A stretch of 19,549 nucleotides of DNA, from assembly GCA_003661745.1 (NCBI GenBank), contig QMWS01000004.1, forward strand, positions 1 through 19,549, read 5' to 3'. The translations under genes and the position numbers were made by a program. Shown here piece by piece: positions 6,274 through 14,035 of the stretch. The notes beneath the pieces were generated by a model. The model did no database searches. It was not told where the DNA came from and worked only from the letters and a program-made list of their open reading frames with translations. The number at the start of each line of letters is the position of its first letter. Position 1 is the first letter of the stretch. The stretch comes from Thermoprotei archaeon. Its GTDB lineage: Archaea; Thermoproteota; Thermoprotei_A; Sulfolobales; NBVN01.

Positions 6274-9069
6274 CTAACCCCAGTATCTTCTCGTCCGAAT
6301 ATACTGTTTTTCTAGTTCGTGGAGCTTAAGGTAGAACTCCTTCTCATCCGAAATAAATAAGACTCTCCTAGCTACCCTAGGCCCTATGCCGTATGAAGCT
6401 AACGCAATAACTGCTTTCTTTCCGTAGTTCAGCACTAGCTCAGCAGTATCCATGAGCTTCTCGAAAATCTCCTTCTCATTAGAACTTAAAGCAAACTTAT
6501 AGTTCTTCCCCGCCTTCAGGCCTTTCTTAACAATTTCTACTACCTTACTTCCGTCGCTACTAAATGACGCACCGATTAGTGAAAACCTACACTTCGGGCA
6601 GGATATCCTCTCAGGGAGGTCAGCTATTTTCGAGCTCCAGTGATGTCCGCACACCATACAGATAAGGAGTACTTCCTTGGACAGTATTCTTCTCTTAACT
6701 AACTCAGCAACTATATCTCTAGGCAGGTACTGAGTTCTAACTCTCTCATAGCCTCCAGGTATCTTCAATCCCTCAGACGCCAGAGGGGATAGGGACTCGG
6801 GCACAAACACTAGGGTCAGTTTGGTTCTTCCTTCCCGGATGCGATTAAGTAGCGACTCAACAAGCTTAAGATCTAGGTATTTAGTGAGTATTTCATTCAT
6901 TACTTCACGTCTAACTAACTCATTATTAGAGTATCTAGATATGATTGACTTGATAATATTTGAGGGAGCCCCCTTCGGTATTAAACCTACTCTAGATAAT
7001 ATTTTGAATGCTACAAACTTAAACAGTGCAGTATCTTTTATAGAATAATTAAGAATATCTATCAGTTCATCGTTATTTAGTTCTTTAAACACCTTATTTA
7101 TTATTATTTTTACGACGTTCTCGGGTAATTTATAAGGTAGCTCGATGTATATGTGGTATGGATCTATCTTTACATGCGTATTGACGCCTAGTAACTTGCT
7201 TATTACGCCTGTAATAATGAGTGAGAGTGTTCTATTTCCTAGCGTACCTAGACATGCGTGAACTACGAGCAGTGTCCTTTGCGTACCCGATACCTCTATA
7301 ACTACATTACCCTCTGAAGGTAACGGATAGCCCTTCTGGATGTGGTCCTTAATGATATTTTCTACGTACTTAATCAATTTACCATCTGCTAGCTTAGACA
7401 GCCAGCCTGGCTTGTAACCGAGCGCAATGAGCCTTCTTATGCCGCAGACTTCTCTAGCTACTTTATAGTCTACGGGTATACTCTCACCTAGCCAGGAGGG
7501 GATGTGCGCTTCCTCCGCTTCTTGAACTTCAACAAATACTTTTCTCGACTCATCATCTACCGCAAGAACCTTCCATACCTTACCACCGAGTACTAAGTTA
7601 GTACCTTCTTCTACTGAGGTAGCAACGAATTCTTCATCTAGCCCACCTATTTGCCTCCTGGTTAGCACGTCGATAACGCTATATTGTAGGGTGTCTACTA
7701 TCATTGTTGTTGTTAGGTAGTATATCCTACCTTTAGTGGTTCCCTCAATAACATTACCTCTTAACCTTATGTAGCCGAGTTCATTGAGGAAGTAGAGTAC
7801 GCTGAGAAACTCATCGAAGCCTAAGTCAAGAAACGGGTAGGATCTAGTAATTATGCTATATGCCTTATCTACGGTGTAACCGCTGTCCTCGATGCTTATA
7901 CCTACTAATGTGTGGGCAAGCACATCTAAGGGCTTAACAAATGGTCTGGGTGTTTCCAGATCACCCTCCAGTGTTCTCCGGGCAATTACTACCGACTCGA
8001 GTATTTTATCAGCATTAAATTCCACAGCTATAACACCGCGAGCGGCAAGCCAGCCCTTATGCATTGATCTCCCAATACGCTGTAAGAGCTTACAGACCTG
8101 CCTAGGTGAGGATACCTGTATAACTGCATTAATACAGCCTATGTCAATCCCTAACTCAAGACTAGAAGTAGCTACTACCGCATCTAGCTGCCCCGTCCTT
8201 AGCTCCTCTTCAACTTCTTCGCGCTCATTACGCGATAAACTGCCGTGATGTACGCGTATGTTTAAGCCTGCAGCCCTAAGTTTGGTCCCGAAGAGCTCTG
8301 CTTCATCTCTCGTGTTAGTAAATACGAGTACCCTCCCATACTTCTTAATCAGGTCAGCAAGCACCGACACATCACCTACTCCGCTCAGCGGCGAGAGCGG
8401 CACGACCACTATCTCTGTTTTCCTAACTTTCGGTATGACTATTTCCTCAACTACCTTCCCAGGAGCTAGCATCTCTTTTGCAAGATTAATATCCCCTATA
8501 CTCGCTGAGAGGGCTATTCTCTGGTAGCTGCCGCAAACCTCCTTAAGTCTTTCTAGGTTGACCAGCAGCTGAGAGCCTCTCTTGCTACCCATAACTTCGT
8601 GAAATTCATCAATAACTACCCACCTCACGCTCTTCAAGTGAGCTCGCATTCTGCTATTAACTAGCAGGTACGCAAGTGTTTCCGGGGTTGTTATTAGTAT
8701 GTGCGGTGGCTTCTCAGCAATTAATTTTCTCCTAGCCTGGGGCGTATCTCCATGTCTTACAGCAACATCTAGCCCCAATGTGCTACATATTGTGCCTAAC
8801 CTCTTCATTAAGTCTCTATTTAGAGCTCTAAGGGGTGTTATGTAGATTACAGCTATTCTTCTTTGGTAATTAGTGCTCAGTATTTTTGATATGATAGGGA
8901 AAAGCGCTGCTTCGGTTTTACCGCTGCCTGTTGGAGCGACTATCAGTGTGTGCCTTCCGGAGAGTACCTTAGGTATTGCCTTCTCCTGAACCTCAGTAAG
9001 ACCCTCATAGCCTGCTAGTTTCATCGCCTTCCTTAGCTTCTCGTGCAACAGCATTATCGCTGACGTCAC
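6274..9069 (-). CDS. Lhr-type superfamily 2 helicase with C-terminal zinc finger
   Basis: This 931-residue ATP-dependent DEAD/DEAH-like helicase is of the archaeal large-helicase-related type, with expected roles in DNA repair or RNA handling. Motifs in order are the Q-motif region LTEVQEKAIP (~25), Walker A APTGSGKT (45-52), TPLRALN (~79), TPETLAYL (~129), DEFH (154-157), SAS (188-190), ATSSLELGIDIG and QRIGRSMHKG. The long C-terminal half is typical Lhr core. Cys804, Cys807, Cys824 and Cys827 form a CxxC-CxxC zinc finger. A helix-hairpin-like YGIGPRVARRVL follows, and the end YIRTRRYWG is family-like. The start is GTG: a stop lies immediately upstream and AGGTG (9076-9080) is well spaced. 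It is divergent from the HerA-family gene with a shared promoter region. The exact Lhr subfamily is not assigned. Confidence 0.93.
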   Translation of the reverse strand: MTSAIMLLHEKLRKAMKLAGYEGLTEVQEKAIPKVLSGRHTLIVAPTGSGKTEAALFPIISKILSTNYQRRIAVIYITPLRALNRDLMKRLGTICSTLGLDVAVRHGDTPQARRKLIAEKPPHILITTPETLAYLLVNSRMRAHLKSVRWVVIDEFHEVMGSKRGSQLLVNLERLKEVCGSYQRIALSASIGDINLAKEMLAPGKVVEEIVIPKVRKTEIVVVPLSPLSGVGDVSVLADLIKKYGRVLVFTNTRDEAELFGTKLRAAGLNIRVHHGSLSRNEREEVEEELRTGQLDAVVATSSLELGIDIGCINAVIQVSSPRQVCKLLQRIGRSMHKGWLAARGVIAVEFNADKILESVVIARRTLEGDLETPRPFVKPLDVLAHTLVGISIEDSGYTVDKAYSIITRSYPFLDLGFDEFLSVLYFLNELGYIRLRGNVIEGTTKGRIYYLTTTMIVDTLQYSVIDVLTRRQIGGLDEEFVATSVEEGTNLVLGGKVWKVLAVDDESRKVFVEVQEAEEAHIPSWLGESIPVDYKVAREVCGIRRLIALGYKPGWLSKLADGKLIKYVENIIKDHIQKGYPLPSEGNVVIEVSGTQRTLLVVHACLGTLGNRTLSLIITGVISKLLGVNTHVKIDPYHIYIELPYKLPENVVKIIINKVFKELNNDELIDILNYSIKDTALFKFVAFKILSRVGLIPKGAPSNIIKSIISRYSNNELVRREVMNEILTKYLDLKLVESLLNRIREGRTKLTLVFVPESLSPLASEGLKIPGGYERVRTQYLPRDIVAELVKRRILSKEVLLICMVCGHHWSSKIADLPERISCPKCRFSLIGASFSSDGSKVVEIVKKGLKAGKNYKFALSSNEKEIFEKLMDTAELVLNYGKKAVIALASYGIGPRVARRVLFISDEKEFYLKLHELEKQYIRTRRYWG

Positions 9070-9097
9070 TTAGCGCACCTACCAAACCTAACAAAAC

Positions 9098-9120
9098 TAC
9101 AAAATTTAATACTCTTTGTA
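9098..9120. promoter_or_regulatory. Divergent promoter with palindrome over one AT-rich box
   Basis: The 65 bases between the helicase and the HerA-family gene contain one AT-rich box, AAAATTTAATACTC (9101-9114). Read rightward it predicts a start near 9131, four bases before the ATG at 9135. Read leftward it predicts a start near 9081, just before the AGGTG SD of the helicase. The box lies inside an inverted repeat, TACAAA (9098-9103) and TTTGTA (9115-9120). Both genes may therefore compete for one TBP site, or be controlled together by a dimeric factor. Confidence 0.5.
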
Positions 9121-9134
9121 CTCATTCTGTAACG

Positions 9135-10850
9135 ATGGCTAAAACCACTAGTACTGATATCGCCTATGCTGCCATACTTACGGCTGTGAACATAATCCTC
9201 CTAGCTGTAGTGTTACCTCCCACCGGCACCATACAGATTACTTTCCTATCAAACACGCTAGTTTTCCTATTTCTTGTCGCTTTCATAGGTTATGGACTAG
9301 GCAAGATAGGTGACGGCACCCTAATACTTGCCGAGACCATATCGCTCGTCTTCATTATGGTACATGCTGGAGGATATTTACTCACATGGACCTTCATTAG
9401 GGATCAGGTCCTATTCTCTCTTCTAATTTTTGCTGTCGGAATAGCCGTAGGATCTTCATTCTTTAAGAATATCCACCTTGACCTGAAGCTCCGTCTAAGC
9501 CGAGAACACATAGATCACAGAACGGTTCTCGTAGGAGGAATTGGCATTGCTGGTTTTACGCTTTTGCTTACATACTTAGTCTCCATGATAGGTGAGCTAA
9601 GCACTAACCCGCTCATATACGCCCTGCCGGCAACACGGTATGGTTTACTATTTAGTTTACTTAATGGAACAATCCTGACTATACTGCTAGGTGACGAACT
9701 AATCAGTAAGCCGTTACTGACGATCCTCGGTTCGGTTCTAGTATATCTTTCAGGACTCTCAGTACCTCTCGTGATAGCTGTAGTCCGCTTAAGAAGACCA
9801 GAATACGTTATCAGTAAAAGGCAAGAAATTACGTTAGGTACTATAATTAGGAAACTGAAAAACTCTCGTTGGATTAAGGGCAGGGGTAAATTAAGTATAG
9901 GTATAGAATTAGGAAAGGAGAATAACCACGTAGTAGTTGTTGGTGCAAGTGGTACAGGCAAATCATACCTCTGCAAGAAGATAATCTCACAGCTAAGGCG
10001 GTATGACATACCTGTCCTAGTTATCGATGTACATGGCGAATACGGATCTATTGAGGAAGCAAATATAATAACGCCGATAGGTAATCCTATAAACATACTT
10101 GATGACATGGGGAAGATGCCCGAAGTGAGGGCTAGGGAAGTAGCAGACTTAATTTCAACAGCTTTCAGGCTAGGAAATGTTCAGAGATTAGCACTAATGC
10201 AGCTAATTTCCGAGCTGTACATGAGAAAGACGAATCCCACACTAGACGATCTTGAGGAACTAATTGAGGAGTACTTAACCAGCAGCAAGGAATTAGGATC
10301 ATTTGATAAAGAAGTGCTTAAATCACTGCTACCTTATGTAAGATCGTTAAGACCTAAAAATAAGTTAGCAAGGTGGGTTCTCCCAGAAGAAATTCTCGGC
10401 AACAAGGTAACTGTAGTCGATTTGAGCGTAGTTAATGATATGTCCCTAATTAAAATCTACGTTGAAACACTGTTAGAGAGTGTTTTCCATACAGCTCAAC
10501 TAATGCGTAGAGGTCTTTTTATAGTAATTGAGGAAGTGCACAGATTCAGTAGTAAGGGAAAGAAATCAATAATACCGAGACTTTTCATGGAGGGAAGAAA
10601 ATTTGGCATAGCAGTAGTAGCCGTTACGCAGGATCCCTTAAGTGTTGAGCCAGCTGTTTTCACTAACACTAAAGTAATAATTAGCTACGTGATACCAGAA
10701 GCCAGCTCTTCCTCATATATGGCGAGAATATTCTCAGGTAATGACCTAGTAAAATATAAGAAGTTAAGAGAAGTGCTTACATCTCTTAAGCAGTTTGAGG
10801 CATTAGTCTGGATTAGAGGTGACGAAAACGTCTATGTCGTTAAAACTTAA
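9135..10850 (+). CDS. Polytopic membrane protein fused to a HerA/FtsK-family ATPase
   Basis: This 571-residue protein has an N-terminal membrane domain with about seven hydrophobic spans (roughly 12-29, 38-55, 62-85, 92-110, 130-152, 165-187 and 195-216). A HerA-type (DUF87-like) ATPase follows. Walker A is GASGTGKS (270-277), with a VIDVHGEYG segment (297-304), Walker B with catalytic acids LFIVIEEVHR (461-470) and TQDP (498-501), the polar sensor region of HerA/VirB4 proteins. The expected role is a hexameric DNA-pumping motor at the membrane. The nearest known ideas are CedB of crenarchaeal DNA exchange, other HerA/VirB4 conjugation ATPases, or an FtsK-like translocase; sequence alone does not choose. 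The ATG at 9135 is nearly leaderless. A small charged protein follows 36 bases downstream and may be a partner. No nuclease NurA is seen nearby. Confidence 0.85.
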   Translation: MAKTTSTDIAYAAILTAVNIILLAVVLPPTGTIQITFLSNTLVFLFLVAFIGYGLGKIGDGTLILAETISLVFIMVHAGGYLLTWTFIRDQVLFSLLIFAVGIAVGSSFFKNIHLDLKLRLSREHIDHRTVLVGGIGIAGFTLLLTYLVSMIGELSTNPLIYALPATRYGLLFSLLNGTILTILLGDELISKPLLTILGSVLVYLSGLSVPLVIAVVRLRRPEYVISKRQEITLGTIIRKLKNSRWIKGRGKLSIGIELGKENNHVVVVGASGTGKSYLCKKIISQLRRYDIPVLVIDVHGEYGSIEEANIITPIGNPINILDDMGKMPEVRAREVADLISTAFRLGNVQRLALMQLISELYMRKTNPTLDDLEELIEEYLTSSKELGSFDKEVLKSLLPYVRSLRPKNKLARWVLPEEILGNKVTVVDLSVVNDMSLIKIYVETLLESVFHTAQLMRRGLFIVIEEVHRFSSKGKKSIIPRLFMEGRKFGIAVVAVTQDPLSVEPAVFTNTKVIISYVIPEASSSSYMARIFSGNDLVKYKKLREVLTSLKQFEALVWIRGDENVYVVKT

Positions 10851-10886
10851 ATTCAATCATTAATAAAACGGTAAGAGGGGTTATTT

Positions 10887-11207
10887 TTGAGCGAAGAAAC
10901 ACCTGAAGAAGAAAAAGCTGAGACACCTGAAGAATATATGGAGGCTGTTGAGGTAGAGGCGAGAAAAGAAGAAGAGGAGGAAGCAGCCGAGGAATACCTA
11001 CCTGAGGAGGCTGAAGAGAAGGTTCCTTCAGGCGCATTAAATATTGACCAGTTAGAGGAAATGATTAAGGTAAGTAATCTATTAGAAGCAGCCATTTCCT
11101 CAGATAATCCTCAGCCCATAATAGAGCAGCTGATAGAGATCAGGAAAGCGCCTCACCGCACAGTTAAGAAGGTTAAAGGTAAGAAGCAGAAACGAAGGAG
11201 AAAGTAA
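10887..11207 (+). CDS. Small Glu-rich protein with basic tail
   Basis: The product has 106 residues and no recognised family. The first 45 residues contain 22 glutamates with few basic residues. Residues ~50-88 (NIDQLEEMIKVSNLLEAA, then IIEQLIEIRKAP) look like two amphipathic helices. The last 17 residues hold 11 Lys/Arg (KKVKGKKQKRRRK-type). Such polarity fits a nucleic-acid or protein adaptor, or a histone-like or chaperone-type tail. The start is TTG with GAGGGG (10875-10880) six bases ahead. The gene follows the HerA-family ATPase by 36 bases on the same strand, so co-transcription is likely. The antisense Ser-rich frame over it is a shadow. A simple acidic composition alone can arise by chance, but the start site, order and operon position argue for a real gene. 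Confidence 0.65.
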   Translation: MSEETPEEEKAETPEEYMEAVEVEARKEEEEEAAEEYLPEEAEEKVPSGALNIDQLEEMIKVSNLLEAAISSDNPQPIIEQLIEIRKAPHRTVKKVKGKKQKRRRK

Positions 11208-11235
11208 TCCTTCAATTAGCCTGTAGCAATTAAAA

Positions 11236-11273
11236 ATCAGCACTGCTAGCTGATGGTGAGGCCTTAAATCACC
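11236..11273. terminator. Two tandem hairpins between convergent genes
   Basis: ATCAGC (11236-11241) pairs with GCTGAT (11249-11254) across a 7-base loop. Next to it GGTGA (11255-11259) pairs with TCACC (11269-11273). Both sit in the 65-base gap where the small charged gene and the DUF373 gene converge, and the second touches the DUF373 stop. A two-way terminator or RNA end-protecting structure is likely; no strong T-tract follows at once. Confidence 0.4.
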
Positions 11274-12358
11274 TATATTATCTTTCTCTCCCTAGCATAC
11301 AGCATTGCAGAAATAGCCATGATTACTGCAATGAATAGTATAAACGTCTGGAGAACATATGATTCATTCATTAGCTTCATTATCGTCTGTAAGTCTTCTG
11401 TGGGAGCAAGAAGTATTAGATCTGCTATCCTGTTAAAGAAATAGTATAGCACACCCAGTATTACAAATGTCATTATATCACGCCATATCCTGATGCTTCT
11501 CTTAAATAACTTGTATATGAATCTACCTAAGAGTAGCGGTACAAATGACGTCATCGCATAAGGTAGTATATCCTTAATGTAGTGAGCAAGTGCCCTAGCG
11601 TCAGTAGCAAAATTATAGGATCGAAGCGAGATGTAAGTCATTGCTAGCGTTATCGAGACAGCTATTACCGTAAAGACAAAGGAAAACCTCATAATTGGGG
11701 ACGTCTTCCATATTTTTATGATCTCATCAATTATGCCGAAACCTTTCAGGATTAGGAATAAGCTGAGTATTATTAGGGTTGCACCTGATGCATACGAACT
11801 GTAAGGTGTTATGCTTATTATTATATACGAAAGTATCATTACTCCAGGCAAACCTAGGAATATCCTTGAAAATCTCTTTTCTTCGAGTATTTTCCTTAAG
11901 TACCTGCCAATTAGTACATATGCTTCTTCAACACCTCTCACTTGCTCAACAACAACCCTCTCTATGGCCTCAATAGGAAGGAACGACTGAACAACAGGTA
12001 TAACGTACTCGTCTTCAACACTATCAACTACAACTATTGCTGATTCTGCCTTGACCGTGCTGACAACCTCCTTTAATTCTTCCCGAACTTTAATACCTGC
12101 CTTAAAGCCCCCTCCCTCGTGACCTGCGATGACAGCTATTTCAGCATTACCGTAACTCTTCTTTATTTCATTGAAAAGCTTCAGAGCAGTAAATAATGTA
12201 TTCGTATCCGCGTCCTGCGGATTAAATAGAGCATACTTAAGGGCTGCCTCTCTAACGGCCTTCTCACCGATAATAGGTGTCTTTATTCCCGCCCTTCCTA
12301 AGTCATTATCAAAATCAACAGCTAGCACAAGCTTCGTCTTACTTTTTTCCTCATTCAT
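11273..12358 (-). CDS. DUF373 family membrane protein
   Basis: The N-terminal 160 residues carry the DUF373 signature: VLAVDFDNDLGRAGIKTPIIG (about 11-31), ALFNPQDADTNTLFTALKLF (43-62) and a glycine-rich GHEGGGFKAG (79-88). About six membrane spans follow (166-183, 187-207, 223-244, 264-282, 295-317 and 335-354). The family is archaeal with no established function; the soluble part looks like a Rossmann-type sensor or enzyme domain joined to a membrane body. I place the start at ATG 12358 (361 residues), which has GGAGAG (12363-12368) at good spacing and matches the family N-terminus. A longer frame from 12388 is less likely. The start overlaps the stop of the upstream coiled-coil gene by 8 bases, so the two form a translationally coupled operon. 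Confidence 0.85.
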   Translation of the reverse strand: MNEEKSKTKLVLAVDFDNDLGRAGIKTPIIGEKAVREAALKYALFNPQDADTNTLFTALKLFNEIKKSYGNAEIAVIAGHEGGGFKAGIKVREELKEVVSTVKAESAIVVVDSVEDEYVIPVVQSFLPIEAIERVVVEQVRGVEEAYVLIGRYLRKILEEKRFSRIFLGLPGVMILSYIIISITPYSSYASGATLIILSLFLILKGFGIIDEIIKIWKTSPIMRFSFVFTVIAVSITLAMTYISLRSYNFATDARALAHYIKDILPYAMTSFVPLLLGRFIYKLFKRSIRIWRDIMTFVILGVLYYFFNRIADLILLAPTEDLQTIMKLMNESYVLQTFILFIAVIMAISAMLYARERKII

Positions 12359-13217
12359 CACTCTCTCCATATAATATTTTAAGGTCATCTAGCGTCAGCC
12401 GCTTACCCTCCCTAATCTTCCGCTCAACCATTTCTCTCTTCTCCTTCAATATTCTCTCCTCAGCAGCTTTCTTCTTAGCTATTCTTATCTCCCTTAGGTT
12501 CTCTTGCAACCTCCTATATGATTCACCTAACTCATTTATTTTATTGGTTATCTCTACTAACTCATTAACGAGCTTTCTTATCTGATTGTTTTTCTCTTCA
12601 ATAGCTGACCTCAGCTCCTTCACATTCTTTTTAATTTCCCCAATCGAACTTCTTATCTTACCTATTTTATCAGAGAGTTCGCTAATCTTGGAATTCAAAC
12701 TATTAAGCTCTATTATTAGGCTTTTTAATTCGGCTCTTAACTCGTTATATTCGTTTCTTAGTTTCCTAGCCTTTAGCGCATCTTCAAGGATTGACTCCAG
12801 CCTTGCAATTTCCTTTACCAACCTGTTCTCTTCTTCTAAGGGAAGCGACTCAGTTATGATGCGCCACTCGAGTCTATCTATCTTCATTTTAATCTTACTT
12901 ATTGGCACTGACTCGTGATTCTTAAGGCTTATTAGTACTTCTCTCTTTGAAAAAAGCTCAGATTTTACGTCACGTATCCTCCTTATTACATCTCTCCTCT
13001 CATTAACTAACTTTTGCCTTTCCTCCTTAAGCCTGCTTAACTCCTCCCTTAGCTTATTTAGGTCCTCTCTAGCCGCTTTTATTTTACTGATAAGCTCTCT
13101 CCTCTCTTCCTTTAGCGACTTAACTCTACCTGCTATTTCTGCTCGCTGAAGCTTCAGCCGCTTTATTTGTTCCCTTACGTCACTTATCTTCCTTAGTAAC
13201 TCATCTTCATTAAGCAT
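12351..13217 (-). CDS. Archaeal coiled-coil protein, COG1340-like
   Basis: This 288-residue protein is almost wholly charged coiled coil: residues ~1-100 and ~140-265 with leucine/isoleucine heptads and abundant Lys, Arg and Glu. No signal peptide or membrane span is seen. The coil is broken near 101-112 (HESVPISKIKM), followed by the conserved block IDRLEWRIITESLPLEEENR and LVKEIARLE (113-141). From memory this block is the hallmark of archaeal COG1340 proteins and resembles blocks in plant proton-pump interactor and yeast Bfr1-type proteins. Function in archaea is not established. ATG 13217 has GAGGT (13224-13228) six bases ahead and a TATA-like box (13257-13269) inside the 3' end of the preceding gene. 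It is coupled to the DUF373 gene by an 8-base overlap, so the two products probably work together, perhaps at the membrane. Confidence 0.8.
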   Translation of the reverse strand: MLNEDELLRKISDVREQIKRLKLQRAEIAGRVKSLKEERRELISKIKAAREDLNKLREELSRLKEERQKLVNERRDVIRRIRDVKSELFSKREVLISLKNHESVPISKIKMKIDRLEWRIITESLPLEEENRLVKEIARLESILEDALKARKLRNEYNELRAELKSLIIELNSLNSKISELSDKIGKIRSSIGEIKKNVKELRSAIEEKNNQIRKLVNELVEITNKINELGESYRRLQENLREIRIAKKKAAEERILKEKREMVERKIREGKRLTLDDLKILYGESDE

Positions 13218-13247
13218 TGAAGTACCTCATCTCCACATCTTTAGATT

Positions 13248-13967
13248 CTAGCTAGGTTTTATTAAAATTCTGGCATCTGCTATTTTGGCGCCTTTACCCT
13301 TCTCGAATACCATAATTGGGTTTAAGTCCACGTCGGTAACATCTTCTTGCTCTTCCATGAACTTAGAGATCTTAATGATTATGTCTATGAGTGCTTCCCT
13401 ATCTCTTGGCGGCATGCCTCTATAGCCTTCCAGTATCTTTGCTGCCTTAATTTCTGACAACATCATCTCAGCATCATACTTAGTTACTGGAGTTATTCTG
13501 AAGCTTACATCCTTAAGCACTTCAACAAATATACCGCCAAGACCGAAAAGCACGACAGGTCCGAACGTTGGATCTCTGGTGGTGCCAACTATTACCTCAA
13601 GTGCCTCAGGAACCATTTCCTGCACCAGAATACCCGTAACCCTAGCATTAGGCGCCCGTTTAGCTACATTATCCATTATCTCGTTAAATGCCTTAACGAC
13701 CTCCTCCTTACTCTTCAACCCCACCTTAACACCACCTACATCAGACTTATGGACTATGTCGGGGCTCACTATCTTAAGGACTACTGGGTAGCCTACGGAA
13801 TCTGCTATCCTAACAGCTTCCTCAGAACTCTTAGCAAGACCCGCCTTAGGGACAGGCAGCCCATAATTACTCAGTACTTCATACGCCTCATGCTCAAGAA
13901 GCTTGCTTCTGCCTTCATTCTTGGCATTTTTAATTATCTCCTTAACCTTCTCTTTTCCGGCACTCAT
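13248..13967 (-). CDS. ADP-forming acyl-CoA synthetase beta subunit (ATP-grasp)
   Basis: This is the ATP-grasp subunit of NDP-forming acetyl/acyl-CoA synthetase, which makes ATP from ADP and phosphate while converting acyl-CoA to the free acid, a final energy step in peptide- or sugar-fermenting archaea. Visible are the ATP-grasp start LLEHEAYEVLSNYGLPVPK (23-41), LKIVSPDIVHKSDVGGVKVG (64-83), GTTRDPTFGPVVLFGLGG (128-145), the SFRITP segment and the metal-site VDLNPIMVF (213-221). At 239 residues it is the stand-alone beta form; no alpha subunit lies in the window, so it is encoded elsewhere. I choose ATG 13967, with AGGGGG seven bases ahead, over GTG 13991, because the TATA box (13999-14008) puts the transcript start near 13978. 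Acid specificity cannot be read. Confidence 0.9.
   Translation of the reverse strand: MSAGKEKVKEIIKNAKNEGRSKLLEHEAYEVLSNYGLPVPKAGLAKSSEEAVRIADSVGYPVVLKIVSPDIVHKSDVGGVKVGLKSKEEVVKAFNEIMDNVAKRAPNARVTGILVQEMVPEALEVIVGTTRDPTFGPVVLFGLGGIFVEVLKDVSFRITPVTKYDAEMMLSEIKAAKILEGYRGMPPRDREALIDIIIKISKFMEEQEDVTDVDLNPIMVFEKGKGAKIADARILIKPS
13257..13269 (-). promoter_or_regulatory. TATA-like box for the coiled-coil/DUF373 operon
   Basis: Minus-strand AATTTTAATAAAA overlaps the last codons of the acyl-CoA synthetase beta gene. It predicts a start near 13237, giving a leader of about 20 bases with the GAGGT SD. Confidence 0.4.
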
Positions 13968-13998
13968 TATATGGCCCCCTAACCACTCCACGTATACT

Positions 13999-14008
13999 CT
14001 TAAAAGGT
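13999..14008 (-). promoter_or_regulatory. TATA-like box for the acyl-CoA synthetase beta gene
   Basis: Minus-strand ACCTTTTAAG predicts a start near 13978. That lies downstream of the GTG at 13991 and just before the AGGGGG SD, which supports the ATG at 13967 as the true start. Confidence 0.45.
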
Positions 14009-14035
14009 TGACTTTTAATGACCAAGATCAGGTAC

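Noticed and set aside
6180..6290. Open minus-strand frame after the helicase reading like SDEKILGLVRLSKPSIKEF
   Set aside because: It has no ATG, GTG or usable TTG with an SD near its start and is only about 40 codons long. The helicase already ends with the family-like YIRTRRYWG, so a frameshifted helicase tail is not needed.
10840..11095. Minus-strand Ser-rich frames over the small Glu-rich gene
   Set aside because: Runs of serine are the antisense reading of GAA/GAG glutamate codons; the plus-strand gene has the SD and the operon context.
12277..12918. Plus-strand frames opposite the coiled-coil gene
   Set aside because: They are Phe/Ser/Leu-rich mirrors of Lys/Glu-rich coiled-coil codons and show no initiation signals.
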